This document shows, piece after piece, positions 28,314 to 37,383 of a stretch of 64,000 nt of DNA. The position numbers and the translations under genes were made by a program. The notes beneath the pieces were generated by a model. The model saw nothing but the letters and a program-made list of their open reading frames with translations, had not been told where the DNA came from and did not search any database. The DNA is from Pseudacidovorax sp. NFM-22 (GTDB lineage: Bacteria; Pseudomonadota; Gammaproteobacteria; Burkholderiales; Burkholderiaceae_C): positions 372,001 through 436,000 of the forward strand of contig NZ_JACBFY010000003.1 in NCBI RefSeq assembly GCF_021401245.1, written 5' to 3'. Position 1 is the stretch's first letter. Every line of letters begins with the position of its first letter.

Positions 28314-29768
28314 ATGTCCCGACACCCCCATCCCTTCCGCGCCGAATGGGCGCCCAGCATTCCGCGCGAGCTCATGGCCGGTGCCGTCGCCACCTTCGCG
28401 CTGATTCCGGAAGTCATCGCCTTCTCCTTCGTGGCCGGCGTGGACCCGGCCGTGGGCCTGTTCGCCTCCTTCGTCATCAGCATCGTGATCGCCTTCGCGG
28501 GCGGGCGGCCGGCCATGGTGTCGGCGGCCGCCGGCTCGGTGGCGCTGGTGGCGGCGCCGCTGGTGCATTCGCACGGCGTGCAGTACCTGTTCGCGGCCGG
28601 CGTGCTGGCGGGGCTGGTGCAGATGCTCTTCGGCTGGCTGCGGCTGGGCACGCTGATGCGCTACGTGTCGGGCTCGGTGCGCACTGGCTTCGTCAATGCG
28701 CTGGCGATCCTGATCTTCTCGGCGCAGATGCCGCACCTGGTGGGCGCCAACCTGGCGACCTGGGCCACGGTGGGCGCCGGGCTGCTCATCATCTACGGCC
28801 TGCCGCGCCTGACCACCGTCGTGCCGTCGCCGCTGGTGAGCATCGTGGTGCTCACGCTGGCGGCCCAATGGCTGAACCTGCCGCTCAAGACCGTGGCCGA
28901 CCTGGGCCTGCTGCCCGAGGGCCTGCCCAGCTTCGGCGTGCCGCAGGTGCCGCTGTCGTGGCAGACGCTGCAGCTGATTGCGCTGCCGGCCCTGGCCATC
29001 GCCATGGTGGGCCTGCTGGAGTCGCTGATGACCGCCAGCGTGGTGGACGAACTGACCGACACGCCCAGCGCCAAGAACCGCGAGGCCACCGGCCTGGGCC
29101 TGGCCAACGTCGCGGCCAGTTTCTTCGGCGGCATCGCCGGCTGCGGGATGATCGGCCAGACCGTCAGCAACGTGCGCTACGGCGGGCGCGGCCGGCTGTC
29201 CACGCTGTTCGCGGGCGCCTTCCTGCTGGTGCTGATGGTGCTGCTCAAGCCCTGGGTGTCCAAGGTGCCGGTGGCGGCGCTGGTGGCCGTGATGGTCATG
29301 GTGTCGGCCTCCACCTTCGACTGGGGCTCGGCGCGGGCGCTGTGGCGGCATCCCAAGCTGTCCAGCGTGGTCATGCTGGCGACGGTGGTGGTCACGGTGC
29401 TCACCGACAACCTGGCCGCGGGCGTGGCGGTGGGCGTGCTGCTGAGCGGCGTGTTCTTCACCTTCAAGGTGGCGCGGCTGATCGCGGTCGAGCCGGCGGA
29501 GGAGGGCGGGGCGCTGGTCTACCGTGTGTCGGGCCAGGTCTTCTTCGCCTCGGCCGACATGCTGGTGGAAGCCTTCGACATCCGCGACATCGAGGGCCGG
29601 CCGGTGCGCATCGACCTCGCCGACGCGCATTTCTGGGACATCACGGCCGTCAACGCGCTGGACAAGGTCTGCCAGCGCCTGCGCAAGCATGGCAGCGCCG
29701 TGGAGGTGGTGGGCATGAACGCGCAGACCCGTGCGCTGGTCTCGCGGCTGGACCTGGCCATCGAGTGA
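28314..29768 (+). CDS. SulP/SLC26-family anion transporter with STAS domain
   Basis: 484 residues from the ATG at 28314. About ten or more hydrophobic segments make up the first 370 residues, beginning with ELMAGAVATFALIPEVIAFSF, which matches the SulP entry helix, and including ATGLGLANVAASFFGGIAGCG, a SulP signature. The last about 100 residues form a STAS domain (VSGQVFFASADMLVEAFD, DLADAHFWDITAVNALDKV). SulP carriers move sulfate, bicarbonate or dicarboxylates; the ion cannot be told here. Shorter than sulfate-specific members. It follows ylqF by 71 bases. Confidence 0.9.
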   Translation: MSRHPHPFRAEWAPSIPRELMAGAVATFALIPEVIAFSFVAGVDPAVGLFASFVISIVIAFAGGRPAMVSAAAGSVALVAAPLVHSHGVQYLFAAGVLAGLVQMLFGWLRLGTLMRYVSGSVRTGFVNALAILIFSAQMPHLVGANLATWATVGAGLLIIYGLPRLTTVVPSPLVSIVVLTLAAQWLNLPLKTVADLGLLPEGLPSFGVPQVPLSWQTLQLIALPALAIAMVGLLESLMTASVVDELTDTPSAKNREATGLGLANVAASFFGGIAGCGMIGQTVSNVRYGGRGRLSTLFAGAFLLVLMVLLKPWVSKVPVAALVAVMVMVSASTFDWGSARALWRHPKLSSVVMLATVVVTVLTDNLAAGVAVGVLLSGVFFTFKVARLIAVEPAEEGGALVYRVSGQVFFASADMLVEAFDIRDIEGRPVRIDLADAHFWDITAVNALDKVCQRLRKHGSAVEVVGMNAQTRALVSRLDLAIE

Positions 29769-29826
29769 GCGGCCGCGGGCCCTGCGGCGCCGAGCAGGCT
29801 TTGGCCTGCTCGCCCACAATGCCCCG

Positions 29827-30768
29827 ATGACCGCCCCACATCCCACCTTCGAGGTCCTGCCGCGCGACCTTTCCGCCTATCGGCAGGGCAACACCGGCAT
29901 CGACTATGTGCACCGCTTCGACTCGGGCCAGCCCGGGCCGCACGTGCTGGTCAATGCCCTGACCCACGGCAACGAGATCTGCGGCATGGTGGCGGCCACG
30001 CACCTGCTCGACAGCGGCGTTCGGCCGGTGAAGGGCGTGCTGACCATCAGCTTCTCCAACGTCGCGGCCTACGAGAGCTTCGACATCGAGCGGCCCTTCG
30101 ACAGCCGCCAGCTGGTGCACAACATGAACCGCATCTGGTCGGCCGAGATGCTCGACGGCAGCGAGGACAGCCCCGAGCTGCGCCGCGCCCGCGAGCTGCG
30201 CGCCGTGGTGGACGCGGCCGACCATGTGCTGGACATCCACTCCACCAGCCAGGACGTGCAGCCCTTCTGGGTCTATCCGGCCTATGCGCGCAATGCGGCC
30301 GTGGCCGTGGCGCTGGGCCTGCCGCCGGTGCACCTGGTGATGCCGCAGGGCCTGGGCTCGGGCACGCCGCTGATCCAGTACGGCCGGCATGGCGTGGACG
30401 GCGACGGTCCGCAGACGGCGTTGGTGGTGGAGTGCGGCCAGCATTTCGCGCAATCCGCGGCGGACCTGGCCACGAAGGTGGCGCACGACTTCATCGCCCA
30501 CTTCGGCCTGATCGCGCCGCGCGAGGACCGCCAGCCGCCGGCGTCGCAACGCCGCTTCGAGCTGCTGCAGACGCACATGGTGCACACCAAGGAATTCCGC
30601 TTCGAGCGGCCGCTGGTCGGCTTCGAGACCTTCGCCAAGGACGAGCTGATCGCCACCGACGGCGAGCGGCGCATCGTCTCGCCCTGCGACGGCTGCACCG
30701 TCTTCATGCCCACGCGCGACGCCATCGTGGGGCGCGAGGCGGTGTACCTCACGCGGCCGCTGGGCTGA
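29827..30768 (+). CDS. Succinylglutamate desuccinylase/aspartoacylase-family hydrolase
   Basis: 313 residues from the ATG at 29827. M14-type zinc deacylases of the AstE/AspA family use His-x2-Glu and a later His: here THGNE gives His and Glu, and LDIHSTSQ the third ligand. NRIW and the C-terminal beta domain (VGFETFAKDELIATDGERRI) are as expected for the family. The substrate could be an N-acyl amino acid. No arginine succinyltransferase genes are nearby, so AST-pathway membership is unlikely. It follows the SulP transporter by 58 bases and may share its transcript. Confidence 0.85.
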   Translation: MTAPHPTFEVLPRDLSAYRQGNTGIDYVHRFDSGQPGPHVLVNALTHGNEICGMVAATHLLDSGVRPVKGVLTISFSNVAAYESFDIERPFDSRQLVHNMNRIWSAEMLDGSEDSPELRRARELRAVVDAADHVLDIHSTSQDVQPFWVYPAYARNAAVAVALGLPPVHLVMPQGLGSGTPLIQYGRHGVDGDGPQTALVVECGQHFAQSAADLATKVAHDFIAHFGLIAPREDRQPPASQRRFELLQTHMVHTKEFRFERPLVGFETFAKDELIATDGERRIVSPCDGCTVFMPTRDAIVGREAVYLTRPLG

Positions 30769-30828
30769 GCGGCAGGGCCGGACGGGGTGCTGCGGCGGAC
30801 CGTTCTTCCCGCCGAATTCCCCCCAAAC

Positions 30829-30990
30829 CGTTCGGGCTGAGCTTGTCGAAGCCGGGCGCCGCGCTTCGACCGCTCAGCGAGAACGGTGCAGGGGCCGGCG
30901 CTTCGACAGGCTCAGCGCGAACGGTGCAGGGGCCGGCGCTTCGACAGGCTCAGCGCGAACGGGGAGGAGTCGGCTTCGGCAGGTTCAGCC
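30829..30990. repeat. REP-type repeat cluster, second cluster
   Basis: Between two convergent genes lies a group of the TTCGACAGGCTCAG elements seen at 23999-24327. Two nearly identical 38-base units follow each other at 30888-30925 and 30926-30963, each beginning GCAGGGGCCGGCG and differing only in the last base. A more diverged half unit ends at about 30990. No gene is seen in 30769-31018. Confidence 0.85.
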
Positions 30991-31018
30991 CAAACGAGAA
31001 GGGGCCTGCGCCGCCCGG

Positions 31019-31345
31019 TTACTTGAGCGTCAGCACCCAGGCCGCCAGCTTCTTCGCATCGGCCTCGCTGACCTGCGTGTTGGCCGGCATGGGCACCGGC
31101 CCCCAGGCGCCCGCGCCACCCTTGCGGATCTTGTTGGCCAGCATGTCCGCGGCGCCTTTCTGGTCCTTGTAGCGGGCGGCCACGTCCTTGAAGGCGGGGC
31201 CGATCACCTTGCGGTCCACCGTGTGGCAGGCCATGCAGGCCTTGCTGGTGGCCAGGGCCAGGTCGGCATGGGCGGCAGGCAGCAGGCCGGCCAGCGCCGC
31301 GGTGGCGATCAGCCCGGCGCGCAGCGCAGACGCGGAAGCTGCCAT
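31019..31345 (-). CDS. Class I cytochrome c (c-551/c-552 type), periplasmic
   Basis: 108 residues from the ATG at 31343-31345 (MAASASALRAG); an upstream ATG in the same frame at 31426 would give an untypical long leader. The signal peptide ends in AAHA. The mature protein has the haem site CMACH (Cys37, Cys40, His41) and a distal Met ligand in PVPMPANTQVSE, followed by the C-terminal helix KKLAAWVLTL. Such small cytochromes shuttle electrons to terminal oxidases; the cbb3 oxidase encoded at 52822-56034 is a possible acceptor. It is divergent from the small Trp-rich gene. Confidence 0.92.
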   Translation of the reverse strand: MAASASALRAGLIATAALAGLLPAAHADLALATSKACMACHTVDRKVIGPAFKDVAARYKDQKGAADMLANKIRKGGAGAWGPVPMPANTQVSEADAKKLAAWVLTLK

Positions 31346-31424
31346 TCGCCCGGCGGCGGCGTTACAGTCGTTTGCAATGTGGCTCGTGCGTCGCGCGGCG
31401 GGCTGTTGGAACGAGGAGCGGAAC

Positions 31425-31685
31425 ATGTGGCTGTTGGTCGTGGGGTTGGTGGCAATCGGGTTGAAGTACTTCGCGGTCGGCTTCTTCGCCGGGCTCGCGT
31501 GGTGGATCGTACTGTTGCCCTTTCCGGCCGCGGTGCTGTGGTGGGCTTTTGCCGATTGGTCTGGCTACACCGCGCGCCGGGCCATGGAACGCGACGACGC
31601 GCGCAAGCAGGCACGGATCGACCGCCAGCGCGATGTGCTGGGTCTCACGACGCGCGCACGTAGCGCCGCGCGCCGCAAGCCCTGA
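31425..31685 (+). CDS. Small Trp-rich membrane protein (TIGR04438-like)
   Basis: 86 residues from the ATG at 31425, preceded by GAGGAGCGGA. It has two hydrophobic helices (MWLLVVGLVAIGLKYFAVGF and WWIVLLPFPAAVLWWAF) with six tryptophans in the first half, then a basic helical tail (RRAMERDDARKQARIDRQRD). This matches the short tryptophan-rich family common in Burkholderiales, of unknown role. The frame extends further upstream, but only this start has a ribosome binding site and gives the family's N-terminus. It is divergent from the cytochrome c gene, separated by 79 bases. Confidence 0.85.
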   Translation: MWLLVVGLVAIGLKYFAVGFFAGLAWWIVLLPFPAAVLWWAFADWSGYTARRAMERDDARKQARIDRQRDVLGLTTRARSAARRKP

Positions 31686-31692
31686 TACGAAG

Positions 31693-31808
31693 CCCCTCTG
31701 CCCTTGCGGGAGAGGGGTGGGGGGAGAGGGGGCTGCAGCGCTCGCGCAACCCATCAGCCCGCCGCCGCGCTCCCCCTCGCCCCAACCCTCTCCCGCAAGG
31801 GGAGAGGA
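31693..31808. repeat. Inverted pair of CTCTCCC/GGGAGAG hairpin repeats (copies 2 and 3)
   Basis: Copy 2 (31693-31732) and copy 3 (31770-31808) are in opposite orientation, 37 bases apart, between the convergent small Trp-rich gene and ilvD. Core CCCTTGCGGGAGAGGGG and its complement CCCTCTCCCGCAAGGGG. The pair can form a large stem and probably terminates both genes. Confidence 0.85.
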
Positions 31809-31831
31809 AGCCGGGCACTGGCTGGCGGCAC

Positions 31832-33523
31832 TCAGAACCGGTCGAGCACCGCGCCCAGGCTCGCGCTCGACGCATTGAAGGCGAACTTGGCCTGCACGCC
31901 GCGGGTGTAGCGCGGCGCCGGCGCCTTCCAGGCGGCGCGGCGGCGGACGATCTCGTCTTCGGGCACGTTCAGCTCCAGGCGCAGCGTGGTGGCGTCGATG
32001 GTGATGGAGTCGCCCTCGTGCACCAGCGCGATGGTGCCGCCGGCCGCGGCCTCGGGCGCCACGTGGCCCACCACCATGCCCCAGGTGCCGCCGGAGAAGC
32101 GGCCGTCGGTGATCAGGCCCACGCTCTCGCCCAGGCCGGCGCCGATCAGCGCGCCCGTGGGCGCCAGCATCTCGGGCATGCCGGGGCCGCCCTTGGGGCC
32201 CAGGTAGCGCAGCACCATCACGTCGCCCGCCTTGATCTTGCCGGCCAGGATGGCCTGCAGCGCCGACTGCTCGTCCTCGAACACGCGGGCCGGGCCGGTG
32301 ATGGCAGGGTTCTTCAGGCCGGTGATCTTGGCCACGGCGCCCTCGGGGCTCAGGTTGCCCTTGAGGATGGCCAGGTGGCCCTGGGCGTACAGCGGCTGGT
32401 CGATGGGGCGGATCACCTCGGGGTTGGGCGGCACGTCGGGCACGTCCTTGAGCGTCTCGGCGATGGTCTTGCCGGTGATGGTGATGCAGTCGCCATGCAG
32501 CAGGCCGGCGTTGAGCAGCAGCTTCATCACCTGCGGGATGCCGCCCGCGCGGTGCAGGTCGACCGCCAGCCAGCGGCCGCTGGGCTTGAGGTCGCAGATG
32601 ACCGGCACGCGCTGGCGGATGCGCTCGAAGTCGTCGATGGTCCATTCGACGCCGGCCGCATGTGCGATGGCCAGGAAGTGCAGCACGGCGTTGGTCGAGC
32701 CGCCCGTGGCCATGATGACCGACACGGCGTTCTCGATGGCCTTGCGGGTGACGATGTCGCGCGGCTTGAGGTCGCGCTTGATGGCCTCGATCAGCACCTT
32801 GGCCGATTCCTTGGCCGAGTTCTGCGTCTCGTCGTGCGGGTTGGCCATGGTCGACGAGTAGGGCAGGCTCATGCCCAGCGCCTCGAAGGACGAACTCATG
32901 GTGTTGGCCGTGTACATGCCGCCGCAGGAGCCGGTGCCGGGGATGGCGCGGCGCTCGATCTGCAGCAGGTCCTCGTCGCTCAGGTTGCCGGCGGCGTTCT
33001 GGCCCACGGCCTCGAAGACGCTGACGATGTTCAGGTCCTGGCCCTTGTAGTGGCCCGGCAGGATGGTGCCGCCGTAGACGTAGATGGCGGGCACGTTGGC
33101 GCGCAGCATGCCCATCATGCCGCCGGGCATGTTCTTGTCGCAGCCACCGACCACCAGCACGCCGTCCATCCACTGGCCCTGCACGCAGGTCTCGATGCAG
33201 TCGCTGATGACCTCGCGGCTGACCAGCGAGTACTTCATGCCTTCGGTGCCCATGGCCATGCCGTCGGAGATGGTGGGCGTGCCGAAGATCTGGGCGTTGC
33301 CGCCGGCTTCCTCGATCCCGGCCACCGCCGCATCGGCCAGCTTCTGCAGGCCGGCATTGCAGGGCGTGATGGTGCTGTGGCCGTTGGCCACGCCGACCAT
33401 GGGCTTGGCGAAGTCGTCCGCCTCGTAGCCGATGGCGTAGTACATCGAGCGGTTGGGCGCGCGGCTCTTGCCTTCGGTGATGTTGGCGCTGCGGCGGTTG
33501 ATCTTGATCGGTTGGGTGGCCAT
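31832..33523 (-). CDS. ilvD: Dihydroxy-acid dehydratase
   Basis: 563 residues from the ATG at 33521-33523 ([18 protein letters not shown]). It makes the 2-keto acid precursors of valine, leucine and isoleucine by dehydrating dihydroxy acids. Cluster ligands are conserved: Cys55 (TITPCNAG), Cys128 ([12 protein letters not shown]) and Cys200 ([16 protein letters not shown]). Later GRFSGGTWG contains the catalytic serine region. It is divergent from a LysR-type gene with 97 bases between, an arrangement common in Burkholderiales. Confidence 0.96.
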   Translation of the reverse strand: MATQPIKINRRSANITEGKSRAPNRSMYYAIGYEADDFAKPMVGVANGHSTITPCNAGLQKLADAAVAGIEEAGGNAQIFGTPTISDGMAMGTEGMKYSLVSREVISDCIETCVQGQWMDGVLVVGGCDKNMPGGMMGMLRANVPAIYVYGGTILPGHYKGQDLNIVSVFEAVGQNAAGNLSDEDLLQIERRAIPGTGSCGGMYTANTMSSSFEALGMSLPYSSTMANPHDETQNSAKESAKVLIEAIKRDLKPRDIVTRKAIENAVSVIMATGGSTNAVLHFLAIAHAAGVEWTIDDFERIRQRVPVICDLKPSGRWLAVDLHRAGGIPQVMKLLLNAGLLHGDCITITGKTIAETLKDVPDVPPNPEVIRPIDQPLYAQGHLAILKGNLSPEGAVAKITGLKNPAITGPARVFEDEQSALQAILAGKIKAGDVMVLRYLGPKGGPGMPEMLAPTGALIGAGLGESVGLITDGRFSGGTWGMVVGHVAPEAAAGGTIALVHEGDSITIDATTLRLELNVPEDEIVRRRAAWKAPAPRYTRGVQAKFAFNASSASLGAVLDRF

Positions 33524-33574
33524 GGGGCGTGTCTCCGCGGTTCGTGGGTGGCGGCGATTCTCGACCGGGCGTCT

Positions 33575-33588
33575 GATTGCCTCCAATC
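33575..33588. promoter_or_regulatory. Palindrome in the ilvD-LysR intergenic region, candidate operator
   Basis: GATTG-CCTC-CAATC is a perfect 5+4+5 inverted repeat in the 97-base gap between ilvD and the divergent LysR-type gene. LysR regulators usually bind interrupted dyads (often T-N11-A) here; T33574 and A33586 satisfy T-N11-A but off-centre. Plausible but unproven. Confidence 0.4.
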
Positions 33589-33620
33589 CTATTTGGCGGG
33601 CGGATTGATATGCTGGCCGA

Positions 33621-34568
33621 ATGAAGGAAGAGGCCCCGATCGAGTTGCGCGCCTGGCGGCAGTTCCTGGCCGTGGCCGAGGAACTGCACTTCGGCCGCGC
33701 GGCGCAGCGGCTGCACATGACGCAGCCGCCCGTCACCCAGGCCATCGCCCAGCTGGAGCGCACGCTGGGCGTGCAGCTCTTCGACCGCACGCGCCGGCGC
33801 GTGGCCCTTACGGCCGCGGGCGAGGCGCTGGTGCCCGAGGTGCGGGCCCTGCTGGCCCAGGCGCGGTCCTTGCCCGCCCGGGCGCGCGCGGCCGATTCGG
33901 GCGAGGCCGGCCGGGTGCGCCTGGCCTTCGTCTCCACCATCGGCTTCGACCGGCTGCCGGGCTGGGTGCGCGACTTCCGCGAGCACAGCCCGCAGGTGGC
34001 GCTGGAACTGGTCGAGGCCACCGGCGACGTGCAGCTGGAATCCCTGGCCCGTGGGGACATCGATGCCGGCCTGCTGCTGCATCCGCCCGGCGCCGCGCCG
34101 GCCGGCCTGGCCCGGCTGGCGGTGGCGCAGGAGCCGCTGGTGCTGGCGCTGCCGGCCGCGCATGCGCTGGCGCAACAGGTGCGCCCGGCCCTGGCCGAGG
34201 TGATGGACGAGCCGCTGGTGCTGTACCCACGCCGCATCCTGCCCGGCGTGCACGATGCGGTGATGCAGCTCTATGCCGCCCACGGCCGGCGCCCGCGCGT
34301 GGCGCAGGAGGCGATCCAGATGCAGACCATCGTCAACCTGGTGTCGGGCGGCCTCGGCGTGGCCTGGGTGCCGGCCAGCGTGACGGCCTTCAGCCGCGCC
34401 GGCGTGGTCTACCGGCGGGCGGAGGAACTGAAGGAGCGGGGAGGGAAGAAGGTGACGCTGCCGTCCTGCGAAACCAGCCTGGTGTGGCTGGCGGAGCGGC
34501 AGCCGCCGGCCCTGGCGCGCTTCGTCCGCTTTCTGCGGACGCGGGCCGAGGCTGGCGAGGCGGGCTGA
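33621..34568 (+). CDS. LysR-family transcriptional regulator
   Basis: 315 residues. The N-terminal winged helix is canonical: [61 protein letters not shown]. The effector domain follows ([19 protein letters not shown] and [14 protein letters not shown]). It probably controls the divergent ilvD; the coinducer is unknown. Its stop codon is directly adjacent to the stop of the convergent bfr gene within a 20-base palindrome. Confidence 0.93.
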   Translation: MKEEAPIELRAWRQFLAVAEELHFGRAAQRLHMTQPPVTQAIAQLERTLGVQLFDRTRRRVALTAAGEALVPEVRALLAQARSLPARARAADSGEAGRVRLAFVSTIGFDRLPGWVRDFREHSPQVALELVEATGDVQLESLARGDIDAGLLLHPPGAAPAGLARLAVAQEPLVLALPAAHALAQQVRPALAEVMDEPLVLYPRRILPGVHDAVMQLYAAHGRRPRVAQEAIQMQTIVNLVSGGLGVAWVPASVTAFSRAGVVYRRAEELKERGGKKVTLPSCETSLVWLAERQPPALARFVRFLRTRAEAGEAG

Positions 34569-34578
34569 TCAGCCCGCC
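34559..34578. terminator. Palindrome containing both convergent stop codons
   Basis: GGCGGGCTGATCAGCCCGCC is a perfect 20-base palindrome. Its centre is formed by the TGA of the LysR gene (34566-34568) and the complement of the TGA of bfr (34569-34571). It may act as a compact bidirectional terminator although no T-run follows. Confidence 0.5.
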
Positions 34579-35063
34579 GAGGTGGCGGAGTCGCCTTCGC
34601 CCATCTGCGACTGCAGATAGTTGGGCAGGCCGATCTTGGCGATCAGGCCCAGCTGCTTTTCGAGCCAGTAGGCATGGTCTTCCTCGGTGTCGTGCAGTTG
34701 CGAGACCAGGATGTCGCGGCTGACGTAGTCGCCCACGCTCTCGCACAGGGCGGCACCCTTGCGCAGGGCGTCGCGCACCTCGTACTCGGTGTCGAGGTCC
34801 TTGCGCAGCATCTCCTCGACGGTCAGGCCGGGGGTGAAGGCCTTGGGGCTCATGTCGGGCCGGCCGCCGAGCATCAGGATGCGGCGCATCAGCGCGTCGG
34901 CATGCTCGGTCTCTTCCTGCATCTCGTGGTTGATGCGCTCGTAAAGCCGGCCGAACCCCTGGTCTTCGTAGTTGCGGGAGTGGATGAAGTACTGGTCGCG
35001 GGCGGCGAGCTCGCCGCGCAGCAGGTCCTTCAGGTAGTCGATGACTTGGGGGTTGCCCTGCAT
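34569..35063 (-). CDS. bfr: Bacterioferritin (ferroxidase site intact, haem Met52 replaced)
   Basis: 164 residues from the ATG at 35061-35063 ([11 protein letters not shown]); usual bacterioferritin length. Four-helix ferritin-like iron store. Ferroxidase residues are recognisable: Glu18, Glu51, His54, Glu93 and the TEEDH pair near the C-terminus. The axial haem ligand at position 52, Met in E. coli Bfr, is Thr here (EETEH), so this subunit probably does not bind haem by itself; such subunits occur in hetero-oligomeric bacterioferritins. The sequence otherwise has the family ends DYVSRDIL and LPNYLQSQM. It stands between the LysR gene and lgt. Confidence 0.9.
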   Translation of the reverse strand: MQGNPQVIDYLKDLLRGELAARDQYFIHSRNYEDQGFGRLYERINHEMQEETEHADALMRRILMLGGRPDMSPKAFTPGLTVEEMLRKDLDTEYEVRDALRKGAALCESVGDYVSRDILVSQLHDTEEDHAYWLEKQLGLIAKIGLPNYLQSQMGEGDSATSAG

Positions 35064-35240
35064 GGTGTGATTCTTCGAAGACAAAAACGCCGCGAGTATC
35101 CGTCCGGCCCCCGCTTTGGCGAAACGCCCGCGGCCAATGCCCCCCACGCCGCGTTCTGCATGCGGATGCGGCAGCCGATCAGACGCATTCGCAACGGCGC
35201 GTCACTGCCTCGCCATGGGGCGGCGGGCACAATGCGCGCC

Positions 35241-36062
35241 ATGCTGATGTACCCCCATATCGACCCGGTCGCCCTGCAGATCGGCCCGCTTGCCGTGCAC
35301 TGGTACGGCCTGACCTACCTCGCGGCATTCGGCCTGTTCTTCTTCCTGGGTACGCGCCGGCTGCGGCACGAGCCCTTCGCCTCGATGACCGGCAGCGCGG
35401 CCTGGACGCGCAAGGACGTGGAGGACATCCTCTTCTTCGGCGTGCTGGGCGTGATCGTCGGTGGCCGGCTGGGCTACTGCCTGTTCTACAAGCCGGGCTA
35501 TTACCTGTCGAACCCGCTGGAGATCTTCATGGTCTGGCGCGGCGGCATGAGCTTCCATGGCGGGCTGATCGGCGTGATCACCGCCATGGCCTGGTTCGCG
35601 CGGGCGCGCGGACGGCGCTTCTGGCAGTTGATGGACTTCGTGGCGCCCTGCGTGCCGACGGGCCTGGCGGCGGGCCGCGTGGGCAACTTCATCAACGGCG
35701 AGCTGTGGGGCCGCTTCTCATCGCCGGATCTGCCATGGGGCATGGTGTTTCCGCAGAGCGGCTCGATGCTGCCGCGGCACCCGTCGCAGGTCTACCAGTT
35801 CCTGCTCGAAGGGCTGCTGCTGTTCGTGATCCTGTGGCTGTATGCGCGCAAGCCGCGGCTGGAGCGCCGGGTGTCGGCCGTCTTCCTGATGGGCTATGGC
35901 GTGATGCGCTTCGTGGCCGAGTACTTCCGCGAGCCGGACGACTTCCTGGGCCTGCTGGCGCTGAACATGAGCATGGGCCAGTGGCTGTGCGTGCCCATGA
36001 TCCTGGCCGGCATCGTGCTGTACGCCACGGCGCCCAAGCAGCCGCGCGTGACCCACGCCTGA
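35241..36062 (+). CDS. lgt: Prolipoprotein diacylglyceryl transferase
   Basis: 273 residues from the ATG at 35241; ATG codons at 35232 and 35247 are alternatives. It transfers diacylglycerol from phosphatidylglycerol to the lipobox cysteine of prolipoproteins in the inner membrane. Family motifs: [33 protein letters not shown] with the essential His, [13 protein letters not shown] (the Lgt signature) and [13 protein letters not shown]. Seven membrane helices are visible. Its products would include the four lipoproteins encoded at 8752-15834. It converges with the MFS gene with only six bases between stops. Confidence 0.96.
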   Translation: MLMYPHIDPVALQIGPLAVHWYGLTYLAAFGLFFFLGTRRLRHEPFASMTGSAAWTRKDVEDILFFGVLGVIVGGRLGYCLFYKPGYYLSNPLEIFMVWRGGMSFHGGLIGVITAMAWFARARGRRFWQLMDFVAPCVPTGLAAGRVGNFINGELWGRFSSPDLPWGMVFPQSGSMLPRHPSQVYQFLLEGLLLFVILWLYARKPRLERRVSAVFLMGYGVMRFVAEYFREPDDFLGLLALNMSMGQWLCVPMILAGIVLYATAPKQPRVTHA

Positions 36063-36068
36063 GCCGGT

Positions 36069-37253
36069 TCAGGCCGCGCGAAGCAGCGCCGGCCGGGTCG
36101 ACCACAGCAGCCAGGCGGCCCCGGCCAGCATGGGCAGCATCGCGGCATTGATCGCCGTCCAGCCGATGCCCGACTGCAGCGCGCCCGAGGCGAAGGACAT
36201 CGCCGCCGCCGTGCCGCCGTTGGCGAATTCCATCAGCGACTGGGCGCCGGCCCGCTCGGCAGGCGCATGCGCCTCGGTCAACAGCGTGGTGCCGGCCACG
36301 ATCATCAGGCTCCAGCCGATGCCCAGCAGCAGCGAGCTGGCCGCGAACTGCACCAGGGCCACGCCCGACAGGGCCAGCGCCGCACTGGCCACCAGCACGG
36401 CGATGCCCACGGCGGCCACCCGGCGGCTGCCATGCCGGTCCACCAGGGCGCCGGCGAAGAACGCGGGCAGGAACATGCCCAGCACATGCCACTGGATCAC
36501 CCGCGCCGACGATTCGACGGCGAAGCCGCAGTCCGCCATGGCCAGCGGCGTGGCGTTCATCACCAGGATCATCAGCCCATGGCCGACGCCGGTCATGACG
36601 ATGGCGGCGCGCAGCGCGGGGCGGGCCAGCAGCATGCGCCAGCGGGTGGCGGGCGCCTGCCCGGTCGCGGGGACGGCAGCTGCGCCTTCGGGCAAGCGGG
36701 TCAGCAGCAGGGCGGCGACGGCGGCCAGGCCGGCGATGGCCAGGTAGGCGCCGGCAAAGGGCGTGATCAGCCACTGGCGCGCCGCTAGCGCCAGCGAAGG
36801 CGCGAACAGGGCGGCGCACACGCCCCCGGCCAGCACGCAGGCGGCGGCCCGGCCGCGCCATTGGGCCTCGACGGCCTCCAGCGCCACATAGCGGTAATAG
36901 GCCGACGAAGCCTGGTACACGCCCACGCCGGCGATGCCCAGGCCGAAGAGCGCGAAGCTATCCGCCACGATGGCGAGGCAGGCCGTGAGGCCACCCGCCA
37001 CGCCGACCAGCGCCCCAGCCACCAGCACCCGCCGCCGGCCATGGCGCTGCATGGCCGCCGCCAGCGGTCGCACGGCGACCAGGTTGCCGGCCACCAGCAG
37101 CGCGAGCGGCAGCGTCGCCAGCCAGGGCAGCGGCGCCAGCCGGGCGCCGACCAGCGCGGTCAGGGCGATGCCGATGATGGAGCAGGACCAGTAGAGCGCC
37201 TGGCCGACGAAGAGCAGGCGCAGGCTGGCGTGGGTGCGGAGCAGGGTGAGCAT
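36069..37253 (-). CDS. Major facilitator superfamily transporter
   Basis: 394 residues from the ATG at 37251-37253 (MLTLLRTHASLRLLFVGQALYW). Twelve hydrophobic segments, with the MFS A-like loop between helices 2 and 3 (AAMQRHGRRRVLVAGAL) and a repeat in the second half (ALVDRHGSRRVAAVGIAVL). The pattern fits a drug- or metabolite-export type but the substrate cannot be deduced. A hairpin (37336-37354) separates it from the upstream GlxA-type regulator gene; same strand, so the regulator may or may not read into it. Confidence 0.85.
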   Translation of the reverse strand: MLTLLRTHASLRLLFVGQALYWSCSIIGIALTALVGARLAPLPWLATLPLALLVAGNLVAVRPLAAAMQRHGRRRVLVAGALVGVAGGLTACLAIVADSFALFGLGIAGVGVYQASSAYYRYVALEAVEAQWRGRAAACVLAGGVCAALFAPSLALAARQWLITPFAGAYLAIAGLAAVAALLLTRLPEGAAAVPATGQAPATRWRMLLARPALRAAIVMTGVGHGLMILVMNATPLAMADCGFAVESSARVIQWHVLGMFLPAFFAGALVDRHGSRRVAAVGIAVLVASAALALSGVALVQFAASSLLLGIGWSLMIVAGTTLLTEAHAPAERAGAQSLMEFANGGTAAAMSFASGALQSGIGWTAINAAMLPMLAGAAWLLWSTRPALLRAA

Positions 37254-37335
37254 GGCGAGTGGTGGCTGCGATGGTGGGTTCGGTCGGTTGGGACGGTTGG
37301 TGGGGACGTCGTGAGCGCGCGCGGCCCCCACCCAG

Positions 37336-37354
37336 CCTCCCCCAGAGGGGGAGG
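37336..37354 (-). terminator. Hairpin between GlxA-type regulator and MFS gene
   Basis: CCTCCCCC (37336-37343), AGA loop, GGGGGAGG (37347-37354), perfect 8-base stem with a 3-base loop, 30 bases after the regulator stop on the minus strand. No T-run, so a partial terminator at most. Confidence 0.45.
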
Positions 37355-37383
37355 GGCCATAGCCGACAAGGCCGAGAGACGGG

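Noticed and set aside
26925-29768. Long frame through ylqF and SulP as one protein
   Set aside because: It is out of frame with ylqF; only the part after the ATG at 28314 is the SulP transporter.
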